From Bacilli bacterium (GTDB lineage: Bacteria > Bacillota > Bacilli > RF39 > UBA660), in contig JAFXSE010000002.1 in the NCBI GenBank assembly GCA_017525855.1, positions 55,200-119,199 of the forward strand: a stretch of DNA of 64,000 nucleotides. Direction: 5' to 3'. The notes beneath the pieces were generated by a model. The model searched no databases and was not told the DNA's origin. It saw only the letters and a program-made list of their open reading frames with translations. This document shows positions 20,347-31,160 of the stretch, one piece after another; the first letter of the stretch is position 1, and every line of letters starts with the position of its first letter. A program made the translations under genes and the position numbers.

Positions 20347-21799
20347 TATTTCTCATCAATGGAAATAGTACAACATCTTTAATATTGTCAGAATTAGTTA
20401 GCAATTGAACCATTCTATCAATACCCATACCCCATCCACTTATTGGTGGCATACCATATTCCATAGCTTCAATATAATCATAGTCCATTGGCATAGCCTC
20501 ATCATCACCATTTGCTTTAAGTCTAGCTTGTTCAATTAAGCGTTTCTCCTGCTCCTGTGGATCAACAAGTTCGGAATATGCATTAATAATTTCAGCGCCA
20601 TTAATAACTAATTGAAATCTATCAGTTAAAGAAGGATCTAAATCATTAGCGCGTGCCAAAGGAGAAAGGCTAATTGGATGTTCAGTTAAGAATATAGGAT
20701 TAATAACATAAGGGCGAGCAACTTTCTTATACAATTGGTCAACTAAATTACCATAGCCTAAATTCTCAAGTGGAGTTTCACTATCAATTTCAATTTTTTC
20801 TTCTCTTATTTTATTAAGCAAAGACTCTTTTGTATTATATACTTTAATATCAATATTAGAATATTTTAATATCAAATCTCTAAAACTAACTTCTTCCCAT
20901 TCACCACTTAAATCTACTTTTTGGTTTCCAACATTTATCTCTAAAGTACCAAAAATATTCATAATTATGGTCTGTAACATTTCCCTTAAAAACTTCATAT
21001 TATCTTTATAATTTAAATATGCACCATAACCTTCTATCATAGTAAAATCTTGCAAATGAGTAAGATCCATACCTTCATTCCTAAAACATCTAGCAATTTC
21101 AAACACCTTAGTATAACCACCTACTATAGCTCTTTTTAAATATGTTTCAGGGGCTATTCTTAAAAACAAATCAATATCTAAAGCATTATGGTGTGTAACA
21201 AAAGGCTTAGCAGTAGCTCCACTTGCTTTATTATTTAAAATTGGTGTTTCTATTTCAATATATCCCTTTGAATCTAAATAATTACGAAGTTCCCTAATAA
21301 ACTTACTTCTAAATAAGAATTTTGTTTTACTTTCATCATTAGTAATCAAATCCAAATAACGTTTTCTATAAATTGTCTCTATATCTTCAACACCATGAAA
21401 TTTCTCAGGTAAAGGTTTTAAAGCTTTACCCAAAAATTCTATACTACTAGCTCTAATTGTTTTCTCACCAGTATGAGTAGTAAAAATTTCACCCTCTACG
21501 CCAATAAAATCACCTAAATCATAATTGGCTTTAAAATCCTGATATGCTTCCTCACCTATCATATCAACTTTAACCGAAATTTGAATTTTTCCTAGAATAT
21601 CGCCAATAGTTAAAAAACTCATTTTTCCCATTTTACGCATCAAAATAATTCTTCCAGCAACTCTTACACCATCTACACCATCTTCCAACTTTGATGCATC
21701 AGCAATTTCATAATTAACTTCAAATCTTTCAGGATATGGATGAGTTATATTATTTAATTTTTCTCTTCTCACTAATTCTTGCTCAGTAAATTCTCTCAT
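20327..21799 (-). CDS. lysS: Lysyl-tRNA synthetase, class II
   Basis: LysS charges tRNA-Lys. The N-terminal OB-fold anticodon-binding domain (GRIILMRKMGKMSFLTIGD) is followed by the class II catalytic core. Motif 2 lies around IARCFRNEGMDLTHLQDFTMIE and motif 3 reads GWGMGIDRMVQLL. At 490 residues it is full length. It is last in the dusB-RDD-lysS unit; in B. subtilis dusB and lysS are also neighbours. Confidence 0.98.
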   Translation of the reverse strand: MREFTEQELVRREKLNNITHPYPERFEVNYEIADASKLEDGVDGVRVAGRIILMRKMGKMSFLTIGDILGKIQISVKVDMIGEEAYQDFKANYDLGDFIGVEGEIFTTHTGEKTIRASSIEFLGKALKPLPEKFHGVEDIETIYRKRYLDLITNDESKTKFLFRSKFIRELRNYLDSKGYIEIETPILNNKASGATAKPFVTHHNALDIDLFLRIAPETYLKRAIVGGYTKVFEIARCFRNEGMDLTHLQDFTMIEGYGAYLNYKDNMKFLREMLQTIIMNIFGTLEINVGNQKVDLSGEWEEVSFRDLILKYSNIDIKVYNTKESLLNKIREEKIEIDSETPLENLGYGNLVDQLYKKVARPYVINPIFLTEHPISLSPLARANDLDPSLTDRFQLVINGAEIINAYSELVDPQEQEKRLIEQARLKANGDDEAMPMDYDYIEAMEYGMPPISGWGMGIDRMVQLLTNSDNIKDVVLFPLMRNKEDIKD

Positions 21800-21801
21800 T
21801 T

Positions 21802-22416
21802 TTAATCCTCCTTCAAACTAATAACTTTAGTACCAGCTATAAAATCTGAAATACTTCTACCATCTTTTCTAATAATCACCATTAATACACTAGCAAATAT
21901 TATTACATATTGAATAAATTCTACTATTGCAGAACCATAAAAATATATGTTTTTACTAACCAAAGCCAATATAGCAATAATTATATCAAATACAATACCA
22001 TTATTAATAATATTTCGAACAACTAAATCATTCATAGATAAAACACTATCATCATTTTTAACAACTCTTATTTTGAGAATTCTTTTGCCAAGAGTTTGAC
22101 CTTTCATATAATACTGTAATACTATGAAATATAAAACATAAACAACAATTGTAACAACAGTAGATAAGCCATTAAGCTTTGCTAGTTGATATGTTATATC
22201 TATTGATTGATTCATATATGTTGTGGCACTAATTTCATGATTTATATAATTCTGCATAATATCAATAGATTGATCAGATAATTTAGCAACCGAATCATTA
22301 GTAAACGGTATCGTCAAAACAGTACAAATTAAACCTACAATAATAACATCAAGTAAAAATGCAGCTAATCTTTGCACAAAATAAGCTCTAACATTTTCTT
22401 TATTCTTTTTTTGCAT
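21802..22416 (-). CDS. RDD-family integral membrane protein
   Basis: This is a roughly 204-residue protein with an RDD-type first helix (AAFLLDVIIVGLI) and about four further helices. It includes GQTLGKRILKIRVV, the conserved loop of RDD proteins. Family members have been linked to ion transport or envelope functions, but most are unassigned. The start at 22414-22416 lies 8 bases after GGGAGG; the longest frame begins upstream of that SD. It sits between dusB and lysS. Confidence 0.85.
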   Translation of the reverse strand: MQKKNKENVRAYFVQRLAAFLLDVIIVGLICTVLTIPFTNDSVAKLSDQSIDIMQNYINHEISATTYMNQSIDITYQLAKLNGLSTVVTIVVYVLYFIVLQYYMKGQTLGKRILKIRVVKNDDSVLSMNDLVVRNIINNGIVFDIIIAILALVSKNIYFYGSAIVEFIQYVIIFASVLMVIIRKDGRSISDFIAGTKVISLKED

Positions 22417-22417
22417 C

Positions 22418-23386
<969 letters not shown>

Positions 23387-23407
23387 ACTGACCTCTTTGA
23401 CTCGACT

Positions 23408-23436
23408 ATTATAACAAAAAAACATGTAGAAAACAA
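23408..23436 (-). promoter_or_regulatory. Promoter for dusB-RDD-lysS
   Basis: TTGTTT (23431-23436), 17 bp and TATAAT (23408-23413) with a TGT extended -10. It is embedded in the ftsH terminator hairpin. Confidence 0.65.
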
Positions 23437-23448
23437 GCTACATGTTTT
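23415..23448 (-). terminator. Intrinsic terminator after ftsH
   Basis: AACATGTAG, a short loop and CTACATGTT, followed by TTTTTTT. Confidence 0.85.
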
Positions 23449-23451
23449 AAA

Positions 23452-25431
23452 TTAATCTTTAATTTTATCTAACTCATCAATTATTTCAGCTTTATTCATT
23501 TTTGAATAATTCTTAACACCTTTTTCTTTTGCCATTTTTCTTAAAGAAGTTAATGACATAGATTCTAAATTATCAGTATCTTCTTCAGGCATCTTCTTGT
23601 GTTCAACCAAATAATCAATTTGTTCTTTAGTTAGTGTTTCATATTCAAGTAATGTTTCAGCAATTAAATCTAATAAGTTTCTATTATCTTTAATTATCTT
23701 TTTAGCATCATCATAACACTTATTGATAATTTTTCTCATTTCTTGATCTATTTCATGAGCAACTATTTCTGAGAAATTACGACTCTTATTATAGTCCCTT
23801 CCTAAAAATGTAGCTCCTTCTTGTTGTTCTAATTGAAGTGGTCCTAAATCACTCATACCGTATTCAGTAACCATAGCTCTAACTATTTTAGTAGCTTTAG
23901 AAAAATCATTTTCAGCACCTGTAGTTATTTCTTTAAATACTATTTCTTCTGAAACACGTCCTCCAAGAAGACCTGTAATTTGTTCCAATAAATCTGTTTT
24001 TGTTGAACATAATTTTTCTTCACTTGGAACCATCATATTATATCCTCCTGCAGAACCACGAGGTATAATCGTTACTTTTTGTACATCTGATGCACTAGCA
24101 AGTTTTAATCCTATTACTGCATGACCTGCTTCATGATAAGCAACAAGTCTTCTATCTTTTTCGCTATATTTATGACTAACCTTTGCAGGTCCCATTAATA
24201 CTCTATCAGTTGCCTCATCTACTTCATGCATTGTAATTGCATTCTTATCACGTCTTACAGCAAGAAGCGCAGCTTCATTAAGTAAATTTTCAAGATCAGC
24301 TCCACTAAATCCTGGAGTTCTTTTAGCAAGATTTTTAAGTGTCACATCACTAGCTAACTTTTTATTTTTAGCATGAACACTAAGTATTTCTTCGCGTCCC
24401 TTTACATCTGGTAAACTAACAGTTACTTGTCTATCAAACCTACCAGGTCTTAAAAGCGCTGGATCTAAAACATCAGGTCTATTAGTAGCAGCAATAATAA
24501 TTATTCCTGTATTCTCCCCAAAACCATCCATTTCAGTTAATAATTGATTAAGTGTTTGCTCACGTTCATCATGGCCACCGCCAAGTCCAGTACCTCTTTG
24601 GCGCCCAACTGCATCAATCTCATCAATAAAAATTAAGCATGGAGCATTTCTTTTAGCTTGTTGAAACATATCTCTAACACGGCTAGCACCAACACCAACA
24701 AATAACTCTACAAAATCAGATCCACTTATAAAATAGAATGGAACATTAGCTTCACCTGCCACAGCACGAGCAAGCAAAGTTTTACCAGTACCAGGAGGAC
24801 CCATCAATAATACTCCCTTTGGAATCCTTGCACCAAGCTTTTGGAATTTTTTAGGATTCTTCAAGAAATCAATTAACTCTCTAACTTCTTCTTTTTCTTC
24901 CTTAAGTCCTGCTACATCTTTAAAAGTTACTTTGTTCTTATCATCAGATAATCTTGCTTTACTTTTACCAAAATCCATTGAACTTCTATTTCCAGCCATT
25001 TGTCTATTTAAAAAGAAAAATGCAAGAAGAAGTAACAAAATCATTGGTAATAAGTCTGCTAAAACTAAAAGTATTGTACTAGATTCAGGATCTGCTTTAG
25101 TCGTTAATACTATTTTATGCTGACTAGTAGCATCTGTTATCTTATCAACAACACTATCAGCCTTTGGCAACACAGCATAATACTCCTCATCTTTAGCATA
25201 ATCAGACAATCTACCAGTAACTTCATATGTCTGAGCTCTTTCTCTAGGAACTAGGTTAATTGTCTCAACCTTCCCATTATTTAAATTTTCCATAAATTCA
25301 TTATAAGTTAAAACATTAGTAGTATGATTTAAAAAATTAAATACATATAAAACACCAACAACAATAATTACAATAAATAAATATGGCAAAAGCCCTCTTT
25401 TAACTGTCTTTTTATTCATTTTTTTATTCAT
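23452..25431 (-). CDS. ftsH: ATP-dependent zinc metalloprotease FtsH
   Basis: FtsH is a membrane-anchored AAA+ protease that degrades membrane and regulatory proteins. Two membrane helices (about 15-33 and 119-141) flank an extracytoplasmic domain. The AAA+ module has GPPGTGKT and the SRH region, and the zinc site is HEAGH (about residue 433). The final 35 or so residues are unusual: [12 protein letters not shown]...[13 protein letters not shown] looks like a Rho_N/SAP-type helix-extended-loop-helix, not a usual FtsH tail. It follows tilS after 9 bases. Confidence 0.97.
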   Translation of the reverse strand: MNKKMNKKTVKRGLLPYLFIVIIVVGVLYVFNFLNHTTNVLTYNEFMENLNNGKVETINLVPRERAQTYEVTGRLSDYAKDEEYYAVLPKADSVVDKITDATSQHKIVLTTKADPESSTILLVLADLLPMILLLLLAFFFLNRQMAGNRSSMDFGKSKARLSDDKNKVTFKDVAGLKEEKEEVRELIDFLKNPKKFQKLGARIPKGVLLMGPPGTGKTLLARAVAGEANVPFYFISGSDFVELFVGVGASRVRDMFQQAKRNAPCLIFIDEIDAVGRQRGTGLGGGHDEREQTLNQLLTEMDGFGENTGIIIIAATNRPDVLDPALLRPGRFDRQVTVSLPDVKGREEILSVHAKNKKLASDVTLKNLAKRTPGFSGADLENLLNEAALLAVRRDKNAITMHEVDEATDRVLMGPAKVSHKYSEKDRRLVAYHEAGHAVIGLKLASASDVQKVTIIPRGSAGGYNMMVPSEEKLCSTKTDLLEQITGLLGGRVSEEIVFKEITTGAENDFSKATKIVRAMVTEYGMSDLGPLQLEQQEGATFLGRDYNKSRNFSEIVAHEIDQEMRKIINKCYDDAKKIIKDNRNLLDLIAETLLEYETLTKEQIDYLVEHKKMPEEDTDNLESMSLTSLRKMAKEKGVKNYSKMNKAEIIDELDKIKD

Positions 25432-25440
25432 AATGCCTCC

Positions 25441-26760
25441 TTAATAATATTTCAATATTATATCATAACTTTCTTCTATTTTTTTGTCAAATTTAGATTT
25501 TTTCAATCCAGGAATCCAAACAACCCTATCCAAACTATCAACAACTATAGGCCACAAATCTCTACTTACCTTATTTATCTTATTATCAATAAAAATATCT
25601 TTAACTTTCTTTGAACCATTTAAGCCTTTAACATTAATTTTATCCCCAAATTTACGAGTTCTAACTATCAAAGGCAGTTGAACTTCTCTACTTGATAATC
25701 TACAAATATTATTACTATTATCACTACTTTCAAATATTTTTTTTATAGTATGATGATTAGGTAGTATAACACTATCATTAATTTCTATTTCATATGATGT
25801 AACCTCATCCATCTCTTTTTTTAAGAAAAAGTAATCATATTCTCTAACAGCAATCACTTCATTTGGTAAATTAACTGTAGTATTTTTTTTATTTCCACTT
25901 ATTAGTTTTATTAAAAGATCAATATGTCTATCGTTTAAAAGGATTAAATCATCGTGATAATAAACTTGCATTAAATAATATAGAATTTCTTTTTGAAGAA
26001 AAACATCTAACTTCAAAAATTTAGAAATAACTACTTTATCATCTTCTACAACTTGTGAAATAGCTATATCTCTTTCTTTCTCAATAAACTCATTGGCCAT
26101 TGATAAACTTTCACTAAATTTGTAAAACTTTTTATGAACATTTTCATCTTCAGTTTTTAAAAAAGGTAAAACTGTTTTTCTATACCTATTTCTAGTATAC
26201 TTAGTTTTTGTATTTGAACTGTCTATAAAGTAAGGAACATTATTTTTTTTATCATATTCTAACAGTTCATCTTTTGTAAATTCAATTAGTGGTCTTACCA
26301 ACTTATAAGTTCCCATATCTACTACTTTTTTAAAGCCTGAATAACCATTAAGATTTGATCCCCTTACAATACGCATTAAAATTGTTTCCATCAAATCATC
26401 ACCATGATGAGCTGTCATTAAATAATTAGCATTATATTTATTAACTACCTTTTCAAAAAAGTTGTATCTAATATTTCTAGCCTCATTATGGAAATTATCA
26501 TCTCCATAATTTTCTATAATCATAGTCTCAAATAAGACTTTGTTTTTTTCACAATACTCCTGCATAAATATAGCTTCATCATAACTTTCTTTTCTAACAT
26601 TGTGATTAACATGAGCACAAATTAAAGACAAATTATATTTACTTCTCACCTTTAAAAGCATATCCATAAGTGCCATAGAATCAGGGCCTGTAGAACAACC
26701 AACCACTATCACATCATTACAACAAAAATTAAAACTATTATCAATAACAATATCTTTCAT
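25441..26760 (-). CDS. tilS: tRNA(Ile)-lysidine synthetase
   Basis: TilS converts the wobble cytidine of tRNA-Ile(CAU) to lysidine. The PP-loop reads VGCSTGPDSMAL instead of the common SGGxDS, with the Asp-Ser retained. The AHVNHNVR segment and the TilS C-terminal substrate domain (around RTRKFGDKINVKG) are present. It directly precedes ftsH; in B. subtilis hprT lies between them. Confidence 0.93.
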   Translation of the reverse strand: MKDIVIDNSFNFCCNDVIVVGCSTGPDSMALMDMLLKVRSKYNLSLICAHVNHNVRKESYDEAIFMQEYCEKNKVLFETMIIENYGDDNFHNEARNIRYNFFEKVVNKYNANYLMTAHHGDDLMETILMRIVRGSNLNGYSGFKKVVDMGTYKLVRPLIEFTKDELLEYDKKNNVPYFIDSSNTKTKYTRNRYRKTVLPFLKTEDENVHKKFYKFSESLSMANEFIEKERDIAISQVVEDDKVVISKFLKLDVFLQKEILYYLMQVYYHDDLILLNDRHIDLLIKLISGNKKNTTVNLPNEVIAVREYDYFFLKKEMDEVTSYEIEINDSVILPNHHTIKKIFESSDNSNNICRLSSREVQLPLIVRTRKFGDKINVKGLNGSKKVKDIFIDNKINKVSRDLWPIVVDSLDRVVWIPGLKKSKFDKKIEESYDIILKYY

Positions 26761-26833
26761 ATTATCACATCCTAAATATACTTCCTTCTGTCACATTAAT
26801 ATTTTAACAGAAAAGATCAAAAATAAAAAGAAT

Positions 26834-27139
26834 TTATTCTGGTATTCTCAAAATAAACTCTCCATCCTTACTATATAAATATTTTTCTCTTGCATATCTT
26901 GCAATATATTCTTTATCCTGCATTTTATTAGCATCAGCCCTTAAGGACGATTCCTTCTTCTGTAACTGCTTTAATTCTTTTGTAAGTGAATTTTTTTCTT
27001 TTGACTTTTCATATATTTGTAACCAATACTTACCCATAGTATAAGTAGTAATACCAATCGTAACAAGCGAAAAAGTACCTAAAATAAGAATTCTACGTTT
27101 TCTTTTAGAACTAATTTTCTTTTCACTTCGACTAGACAC
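26834..27139 (-). CDS. divIC: Septum formation initiator DivIC/FtsB-like
   Basis: This is a 101-residue bitopic protein with a basic N-terminus, one membrane helix (about 18-38), a coiled coil (about 40-75) and the DivIC-type end with YIARYAREKYLYSKDGE. It acts with FtsL and DivIB at the division septum. A GTG start follows a GGTAGGT SD. Synteny yabP-yabQ-divIC-tilS supports the call. Confidence 0.92.
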   Translation of the reverse strand: MSSRSEKKISSKRKRRILILGTFSLVTIGITTYTMGKYWLQIYEKSKEKNSLTKELKQLQKKESSLRADANKMQDKEYIARYAREKYLYSKDGEFILRIPE

Positions 27140-27212
27140 AGTAATCTACCTACCCTTTCACCATAATTATAATTCCAAAAAACATCTTTAACAACAAATA
27201 GCATAAAATTAG

Positions 27213-27506
27213 TTATTTTTTGACATTATGTTTACGTATAATTCTCTTAAAAAAAGAAAAAGATAAGAAAAAACCACCAACTATAAAAGCAAAAAAATAT
27301 ATATGTATATAACCATAATCTAAAAACTGTAACAAATAAAAATAAAGTAAACCAAAATCTATAATAAATATAAAATCAAATAAAAGTCTAACTATTTTTT
27401 TATGAAAAAATAATAATCTATAGTTAATATTAAATAAAAAAGAAAGTAATATTCCATATAAAAAAGAAAAAGCTATTGTTTTTAATTGCATACTTAAATC
27501 AATCAT
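27213..27506 (-). CDS. yabQ: Spore cortex protein YabQ
   Basis: The 97-residue membrane protein has four hydrophobic helices and a basic C-terminus. Overall pattern and position between yabP and divIC match YabQ, a sporulation membrane protein needed for cortex formation in B. subtilis. Sequence similarity alone is modest. The start overlaps the yabP stop (ATGA). Confidence 0.8.
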   Translation of the reverse strand: MIDLSMQLKTIAFSFLYGILLSFLFNINYRLLFFHKKIVRLLFDFIFIIDFGLLYFYLLQFLDYGYIHIYFFAFIVGGFFLSFSFFKRIIRKHNVKK

Positions 27507-27796
27507 TTAAAAAGCCTGTTAAAAATACTATTCTCTTTTTCTTTTTTATTACTATCATCTAAATAAGTTAAACTGTTTATTAATCCCTTAATAGTAATCG
27601 TTCCTTGCAATGTATCAAGCTTTATCAACTCTAATTCTTCACCTTTTACAAGTAAAAAACCCATCACAGTATCCAGTAAAAACTGATTATCATCAAAATT
27701 TTCTATCTTTTTCACTCCACTTGTTACAAATGACTTACGTTCCACCATTGTAATAGTATGATTATAACTACTAAAACTGCTATCCTTCTTATCCAT
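27503..27796 (-). CDS. yabP: Sporulation protein YabP
   Basis: The 97-residue protein carries the YabP/YqfC pattern: ITMVERKSFVTSGVKKIENFD followed by FLLDTVMGFLLVKGEELEL and TITIKGLINSLTYLDD. YabP is a forespore or mother-cell envelope protein of spore formers. It is translated together with yabQ through overlapping stop and start codons. An SD GGTGAT precedes its ATG. Confidence 0.9.
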   Translation of the reverse strand: MDKKDSSFSSYNHTITMVERKSFVTSGVKKIENFDDNQFLLDTVMGFLLVKGEELELIKLDTLQGTITIKGLINSLTYLDDSNKKEKENSIFNRLFK

Positions 27797-27978
27797 ATAT
27801 TATCACCAATAAATTATATGAAAACAAGCATACAATTATAACTTAATATAAGACTTTTCTTTTATACTTTAAGTTTTACTATAAAAAACAATTTCATACC
27901 ATGACTAGAGAAAAATTTCTCCTTAAAAACATAAAATAGCATTAAAAGACAAATAAATTTAGTATTTAATAAAAAAGC
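27797..27978. other. AT-rich intergenic region between yabP and spoVG
   Basis: About 180 bases without a supported gene. It must hold the yabP promoter on the leftward strand, but no convincing sigma-A or sigma-E pair is well placed relative to the SD. Confidence 0.5.
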
Positions 27979-28000
27979 AAAAAAAAAGCCAAAAGGCTTT
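27979..28000 (-). terminator. Intrinsic terminator after spoVG
   Basis: AAAGCC-TTTT-GGCTTT with a following T-run on the leftward transcript. Confidence 0.88.
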
Positions 28001-28004
28001 AATA

Positions 28005-28286
28005 TTATTCCTCAGTATCTGATTCTACATCCTCAGTATTGTTATACTCTTCAATAATAGCATCTTCAAACATTTTTCTAGTTTCACTATTAATTGGATG
28101 AGCTACATCACGAGGCTCACCGTCAAGATTCTTTCTGCTAGGCATAGCTACAAATAGTTTATCTTCACCTTGAATAATACGAATATCTTTAACAACAAAG
28201 CAATCATCCAATACTACTGAAGCTTTTCCTTTCATACGAGATCCTTCTTTTTCAATTTTACGAACTTTTACAGATGTAATTTTCAC
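28005..28286 (-). CDS. spoVG: SpoVG RNA/DNA-binding regulator
   Basis: SpoVG is a small nucleic-acid-binding protein that affects sporulation, septation and virulence genes in Firmicutes. The 93 residues match the family closely (MKITSVKVRKI, MPSRK, DVAHPINSETRK) with an acidic tail. It starts with GTG after AGGGAGG. It lies between veg and yabP with its own promoter and terminator. Confidence 0.97.
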   Translation of the reverse strand: MKITSVKVRKIEKEGSRMKGKASVVLDDCFVVKDIRIIQGEDKLFVAMPSRKNLDGEPRDVAHPINSETRKMFEDAIIEEYNNTEDVESDTEE

Positions 28287-28325
28287 GCGTTTTCCTCCCT
28301 CTAAAGCCTTACACTTTATAAGTAT

Positions 28326-28354
28326 ATTTTATAATATATGATTACAAATTGCAA
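28326..28354 (-). promoter_or_regulatory. Promoter for spoVG
   Basis: TTGCAA (28349-28354), 17 bp and TAAAAT (28326-28331), in the gap between veg and spoVG. It looks like a sigma-A promoter; in B. subtilis spoVG is sigma-H dependent. Confidence 0.6.
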
Positions 28355-28364
28355 CTACTTTATT

Positions 28365-28586
28365 TTATTTTTCTCTTATCTCTAAATTAGAGGTAATTAA
28401 ATCATTATAAGAAAATGATCTAATCTTTGGAAATTCCTCAATTGTTTCAACGATAAACACTGATGGATATGTTGAAGTTATAGTCCCCTCAAATTCTTCA
28501 ACCTGATTTCTACTACCATTAAAAATAAAAAGATAATCATGTCCTTCTTTTTCCTTCATTTTTTCTCTTAGCAATTCCTTATTCAT
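28365..28586 (-). CDS. veg: Veg family protein
   Basis: The 73-residue protein matches Veg in its central FNGSRNQVEEFEGTITSTYPSVF and the C-terminal SFSYNDLITSNLEI. Veg stimulates biofilm formation and is located beside yabG in B. subtilis. Its start overlaps the yabG stop (ATGA). Confidence 0.88.
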   Translation of the reverse strand: MNKELLREKMKEKEGHDYLFIFNGSRNQVEEFEGTITSTYPSVFIVETIEEFPKIRSFSYNDLITSNLEIREK

Positions 28587-29371
28587 CTAGGAAACCCCAC
28601 GTACATTGTTCCATTAGTAATAATTCCTCCCATTCCATCCTCCTTATACTTTGTTTTTTCAAGCATAGATATTAAATCAATACTTTTATTTTTTTCAGAT
28701 AAAGATATACTAGAAGCAATAATAGCCGGATCCAACGCATGAATATTTACACGTTTAGGACTAGAAGCAAAGTTAGCTCCTGCCTTTATTAATTCTTCAT
28801 AATTGGATTGGCAAGCACCAGCAATGATTATTAGTTTTTCTTGACTAGCCTCATATTCACGAGCTTTCTTTACTGCATTTACAAAATTTTTACTATTTTG
28901 ATAATTTGATAAATCTTTAATACTACCCTTAGCTTTAAAATAAGCATCATGCCCCGTAATAACTAGAATATCAGGTTTATATTCTTCAAGTTTATGAATT
29001 ATATTATCCGCCATCTCATCTTCATCCAAATTAATACCATAAGCTTCTACTTTCAAATTCGTATAAAATTTAATACACCTTTCCAAATAGTTTTTATCTG
29101 CATCAATATGCAAAATCTTTCCAGGCAAATAAAAAAACTCTGCCCTATCTAAACTTAAAGAATCAACTACATTCTTAGTCAATTCTCTATCGCATTTATA
29201 CGGATCACTATCATCTAAAACTTTAACTAAATCATCAACACTACTATCTGCAAGTAATCTTACCTCAACGCCTTGTAATATAATATTATTCTTTTCAATA
29301 CTGATAATTTCAAAAATAATATCATTACCATGAGACTTTCTAGTAACTAAATCACCAATATCAAAATTCAT
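28583..29371 (-). CDS. yabG: Sporulation-specific protease YabG
   Basis: YabG is a cysteine protease made in the mother cell that trims spore coat proteins. The 262 residues show the YabG order: N-terminal SH3-like segment (IGDLVTRKSHGNDIIFEI), the DILVITGHDAYF motif, and IIAGACQSNYEELIKAGANFASSPKRVNIHALDP region with the catalytic Cys. It lies between rsmA and veg as in B. subtilis. Confidence 0.93.
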   Translation of the reverse strand: MNFDIGDLVTRKSHGNDIIFEIISIEKNNIILQGVEVRLLADSSVDDLVKVLDDSDPYKCDRELTKNVVDSLSLDRAEFFYLPGKILHIDADKNYLERCIKFYTNLKVEAYGINLDEDEMADNIIHKLEEYKPDILVITGHDAYFKAKGSIKDLSNYQNSKNFVNAVKKAREYEASQEKLIIIAGACQSNYEELIKAGANFASSPKRVNIHALDPAIIASSISLSEKNKSIDLISMLEKTKYKEDGMGGIITNGTMYVGFPR

Positions 29372-29416
29372 ATTCCCCTCCTCATAATAATATGAAAAAA
29401 ATAAAAAAAATATAAC

Positions 29417-29440
29417 AAAAAAAAAGCACTAACAAAGTGC
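29417..29440 (-). terminator. Intrinsic terminator after rsmA
   Basis: GCACT-TTGTT-AGTGC followed by nine T residues; overlaps the rsmA stop. Confidence 0.85.
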
Positions 29441-30220
29441 ATTACTAATCTTTACAAAAACTATAAAAGGTATTTGTTCAGCCCTACTATTTAAATCAAA
29501 ACCGTACTCATGTAATACTTGTTCAATAATTTGAAGATTATACTTTTTTAAATTATTTCTAATAGTCTTTCTTTTAAATTTGAAGCTATCTCTAACAAGT
29601 TGAAAAAATAATTTTTCATCTTTTAACATTTCTTTTTTTTCTTTCAAAGAGAAGGAAATGACTTCACTATCAACATTTGGAATAGGAACAAACTCATTTC
29701 TACTAACATTAAGTAGCTTTTTTATATCATAAAAATAGTTTAAAAATACAGTAATAGATGAGTATTCCCTATTTCCAGGCTTCGCAGAAAATCTATCACC
29801 AACTTCCTTTTGAACCATCATTACTATTTTCTCAAACTTCAAATTTGAAGACATAATTTTCATAAGTATTGGTGTGGTTATATAGTAAGGAACATTACTG
29901 ATAAAATATAAGTGATTATAATCATAATCTTTTAAATCATTTTCAATATCACTTTCTAAAAAATCACAAAAATGAATATAAACATTTTGATATTCTTTTT
30001 GTAACTTTATCAAAGGAACTTCAAGATCGGTGTCAATTTCGTAACAAATAACATTTTTAGCTACTTTAGCTAACTTTTTAGTTAACGCACCTTGTCCTGG
30101 GCCTACTTCTATAACTAAAGACTCTTCTTGAATATTACTTTTATCAACTATACTATTAACGATATTATCATTACGCAAAAAATTCTGTCCAAATTTTTTC
30201 TTAAAATTAAATTTATTCAC
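29429..30220 (-). CDS. rsmA: 16S rRNA adenine dimethyltransferase RsmA (KsgA)
   Basis: RsmA dimethylates A1518 and A1519 in the 16S rRNA 3' hairpin. The SAM motif reads VIEVGPGQGALT, the catalytic motif NVPYYITTPI, and the N-terminus is KKFGQNFLRND. A GTG at 30218-30220 is taken as start because GGTGAT lies 3 bases upstream, the spacing seen elsewhere in this window; the longest frame adds nine residues. Confidence 0.96.
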   Translation of the reverse strand: MNKFNFKKKFGQNFLRNDNIVNSIVDKSNIQEESLVIEVGPGQGALTKKLAKVAKNVICYEIDTDLEVPLIKLQKEYQNVYIHFCDFLESDIENDLKDYDYNHLYFISNVPYYITTPILMKIMSSNLKFEKIVMMVQKEVGDRFSAKPGNREYSSITVFLNYFYDIKKLLNVSRNEFVPIPNVDSEVISFSLKEKKEMLKDEKLFFQLVRDSFKFKRKTIRNNLKKYNLQIIEQVLHEYGFDLNSRAEQIPFIVFVKISNALC

Positions 30221-30305
30221 AATATCACCAATATAACTATAACACATAACTAAAAATTATTACATAAATAAAAACGTATATCTAAAAGATATACATTTCT
30301 AATTA

Positions 30306-31043
30306 TTATAATATTTGAATTTCGATATCAACTCCATTTTCATTAATAAATATTTTATTTTCACTATAACAATCCTCCTGAACTACTTCAACAACAATAT
30401 CACTATTATTGCTTAAATCTTTTTTATCACTAGCTTTTAAACGTTTTGCTATATTATAAATAATAAGCAAAATACAAGGTAAAACAAATAATAAGAATAT
30501 TGCAATTGGACTAATTAAAACATTTTGTAAAACTCCTAAATATGGCAACTTGACTACTACTTTACCATAAATATTTTTAGCAGGAACTAATGAATTATCA
30601 ATAGCATCATTGTTATCACCTTTAGTTCTAAACATTAATTCACCATTATCAGCTTTTATAATTTCATTTATTCTATGCGTAATAGTATACCCTTCATATC
30701 TAGGATCATTAGATTTAAAAGTAATAATATCTCCTACTTTTAAAGAAGTAGCCTTTGTTCTTGCTACAACAACTGCATCTTGAACTTTTATAGTAGGAAC
30801 CATGCTAGGGCTTACAACTACATAAGTATTTATTAAAGGAGGAAGATTGGTTTTCTTTAATTCATTTATTTTATTTTCTGCAAAAACAAATAAAAATAAG
30901 AAAGTTAATAAAACTATAAAACACATTACTATATTTAAAGTTAACTTGACAATAGTTTTTGTAACTATTGTTAATATTGACATGGCCTTTAAGCTAATTT
31001 TTTCATCATTGTTAACACCAGTTGACAGCAAAGCGTTATCCAT
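30306..31043 (-). CDS. Signal peptidase I, SipW/ER type
   Basis: This is a membrane serine protease for secreted proteins. An N-terminal helix (about 35-60) precedes the catalytic PSMVPT box, and the general-base region reads THRI, with His in place of Lys. That is the ER/archaeal or SipW-type hallmark. A second helix lies near the C-terminus, followed by a cytoplasmic acidic tail. The start is set at 31041-31043 after AAGGAAGG. The next gene upstream encodes an exported TasA-like protein, a likely substrate. This pair occupies the place of yabE-rnmV in B. subtilis. Confidence 0.88.
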   Translation of the reverse strand: MDNALLSTGVNNDEKISLKAMSILTIVTKTIVKLTLNIVMCFIVLLTFLFLFVFAENKINELKKTNLPPLINTYVVVSPSMVPTIKVQDAVVVARTKATSLKVGDIITFKSNDPRYEGYTITHRINEIIKADNGELMFRTKGDNNDAIDNSLVPAKNIYGKVVVKLPYLGVLQNVLISPIAIFLLFVLPCILLIIYNIAKRLKASDKKDLSNNSDIVVEVVQEDCYSENKIFINENGVDIEIQIL

Positions 31044-31107
31044 ATTATCAACCTTCCTTTCTAAAATCATCATAATACATAATTGAATATAATTAAATAC
31101 ATTAGTT

Positions 31108-31140
31108 AAAAAAAAGAAGTTACTTTACATAACTTCTTTA
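31108..31140 (-). terminator. Intrinsic terminator after the TasA-like gene
   Basis: AAAGAAGTTA, a short loop and TAACTTCTTT followed by eight T residues. Confidence 0.85.
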
Positions 31141-31160
31141 ATTATTTGACATATAGTATT

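Noticed and set aside
27805..27835. Sigma-E-like promoter (GTTATAAT, 14 bp, CATATAAT) upstream of yabP
   Set aside because: The transcript would start inside the SD, leaving no usable ribosome site, and the DNA is AT-rich enough for chance matches.
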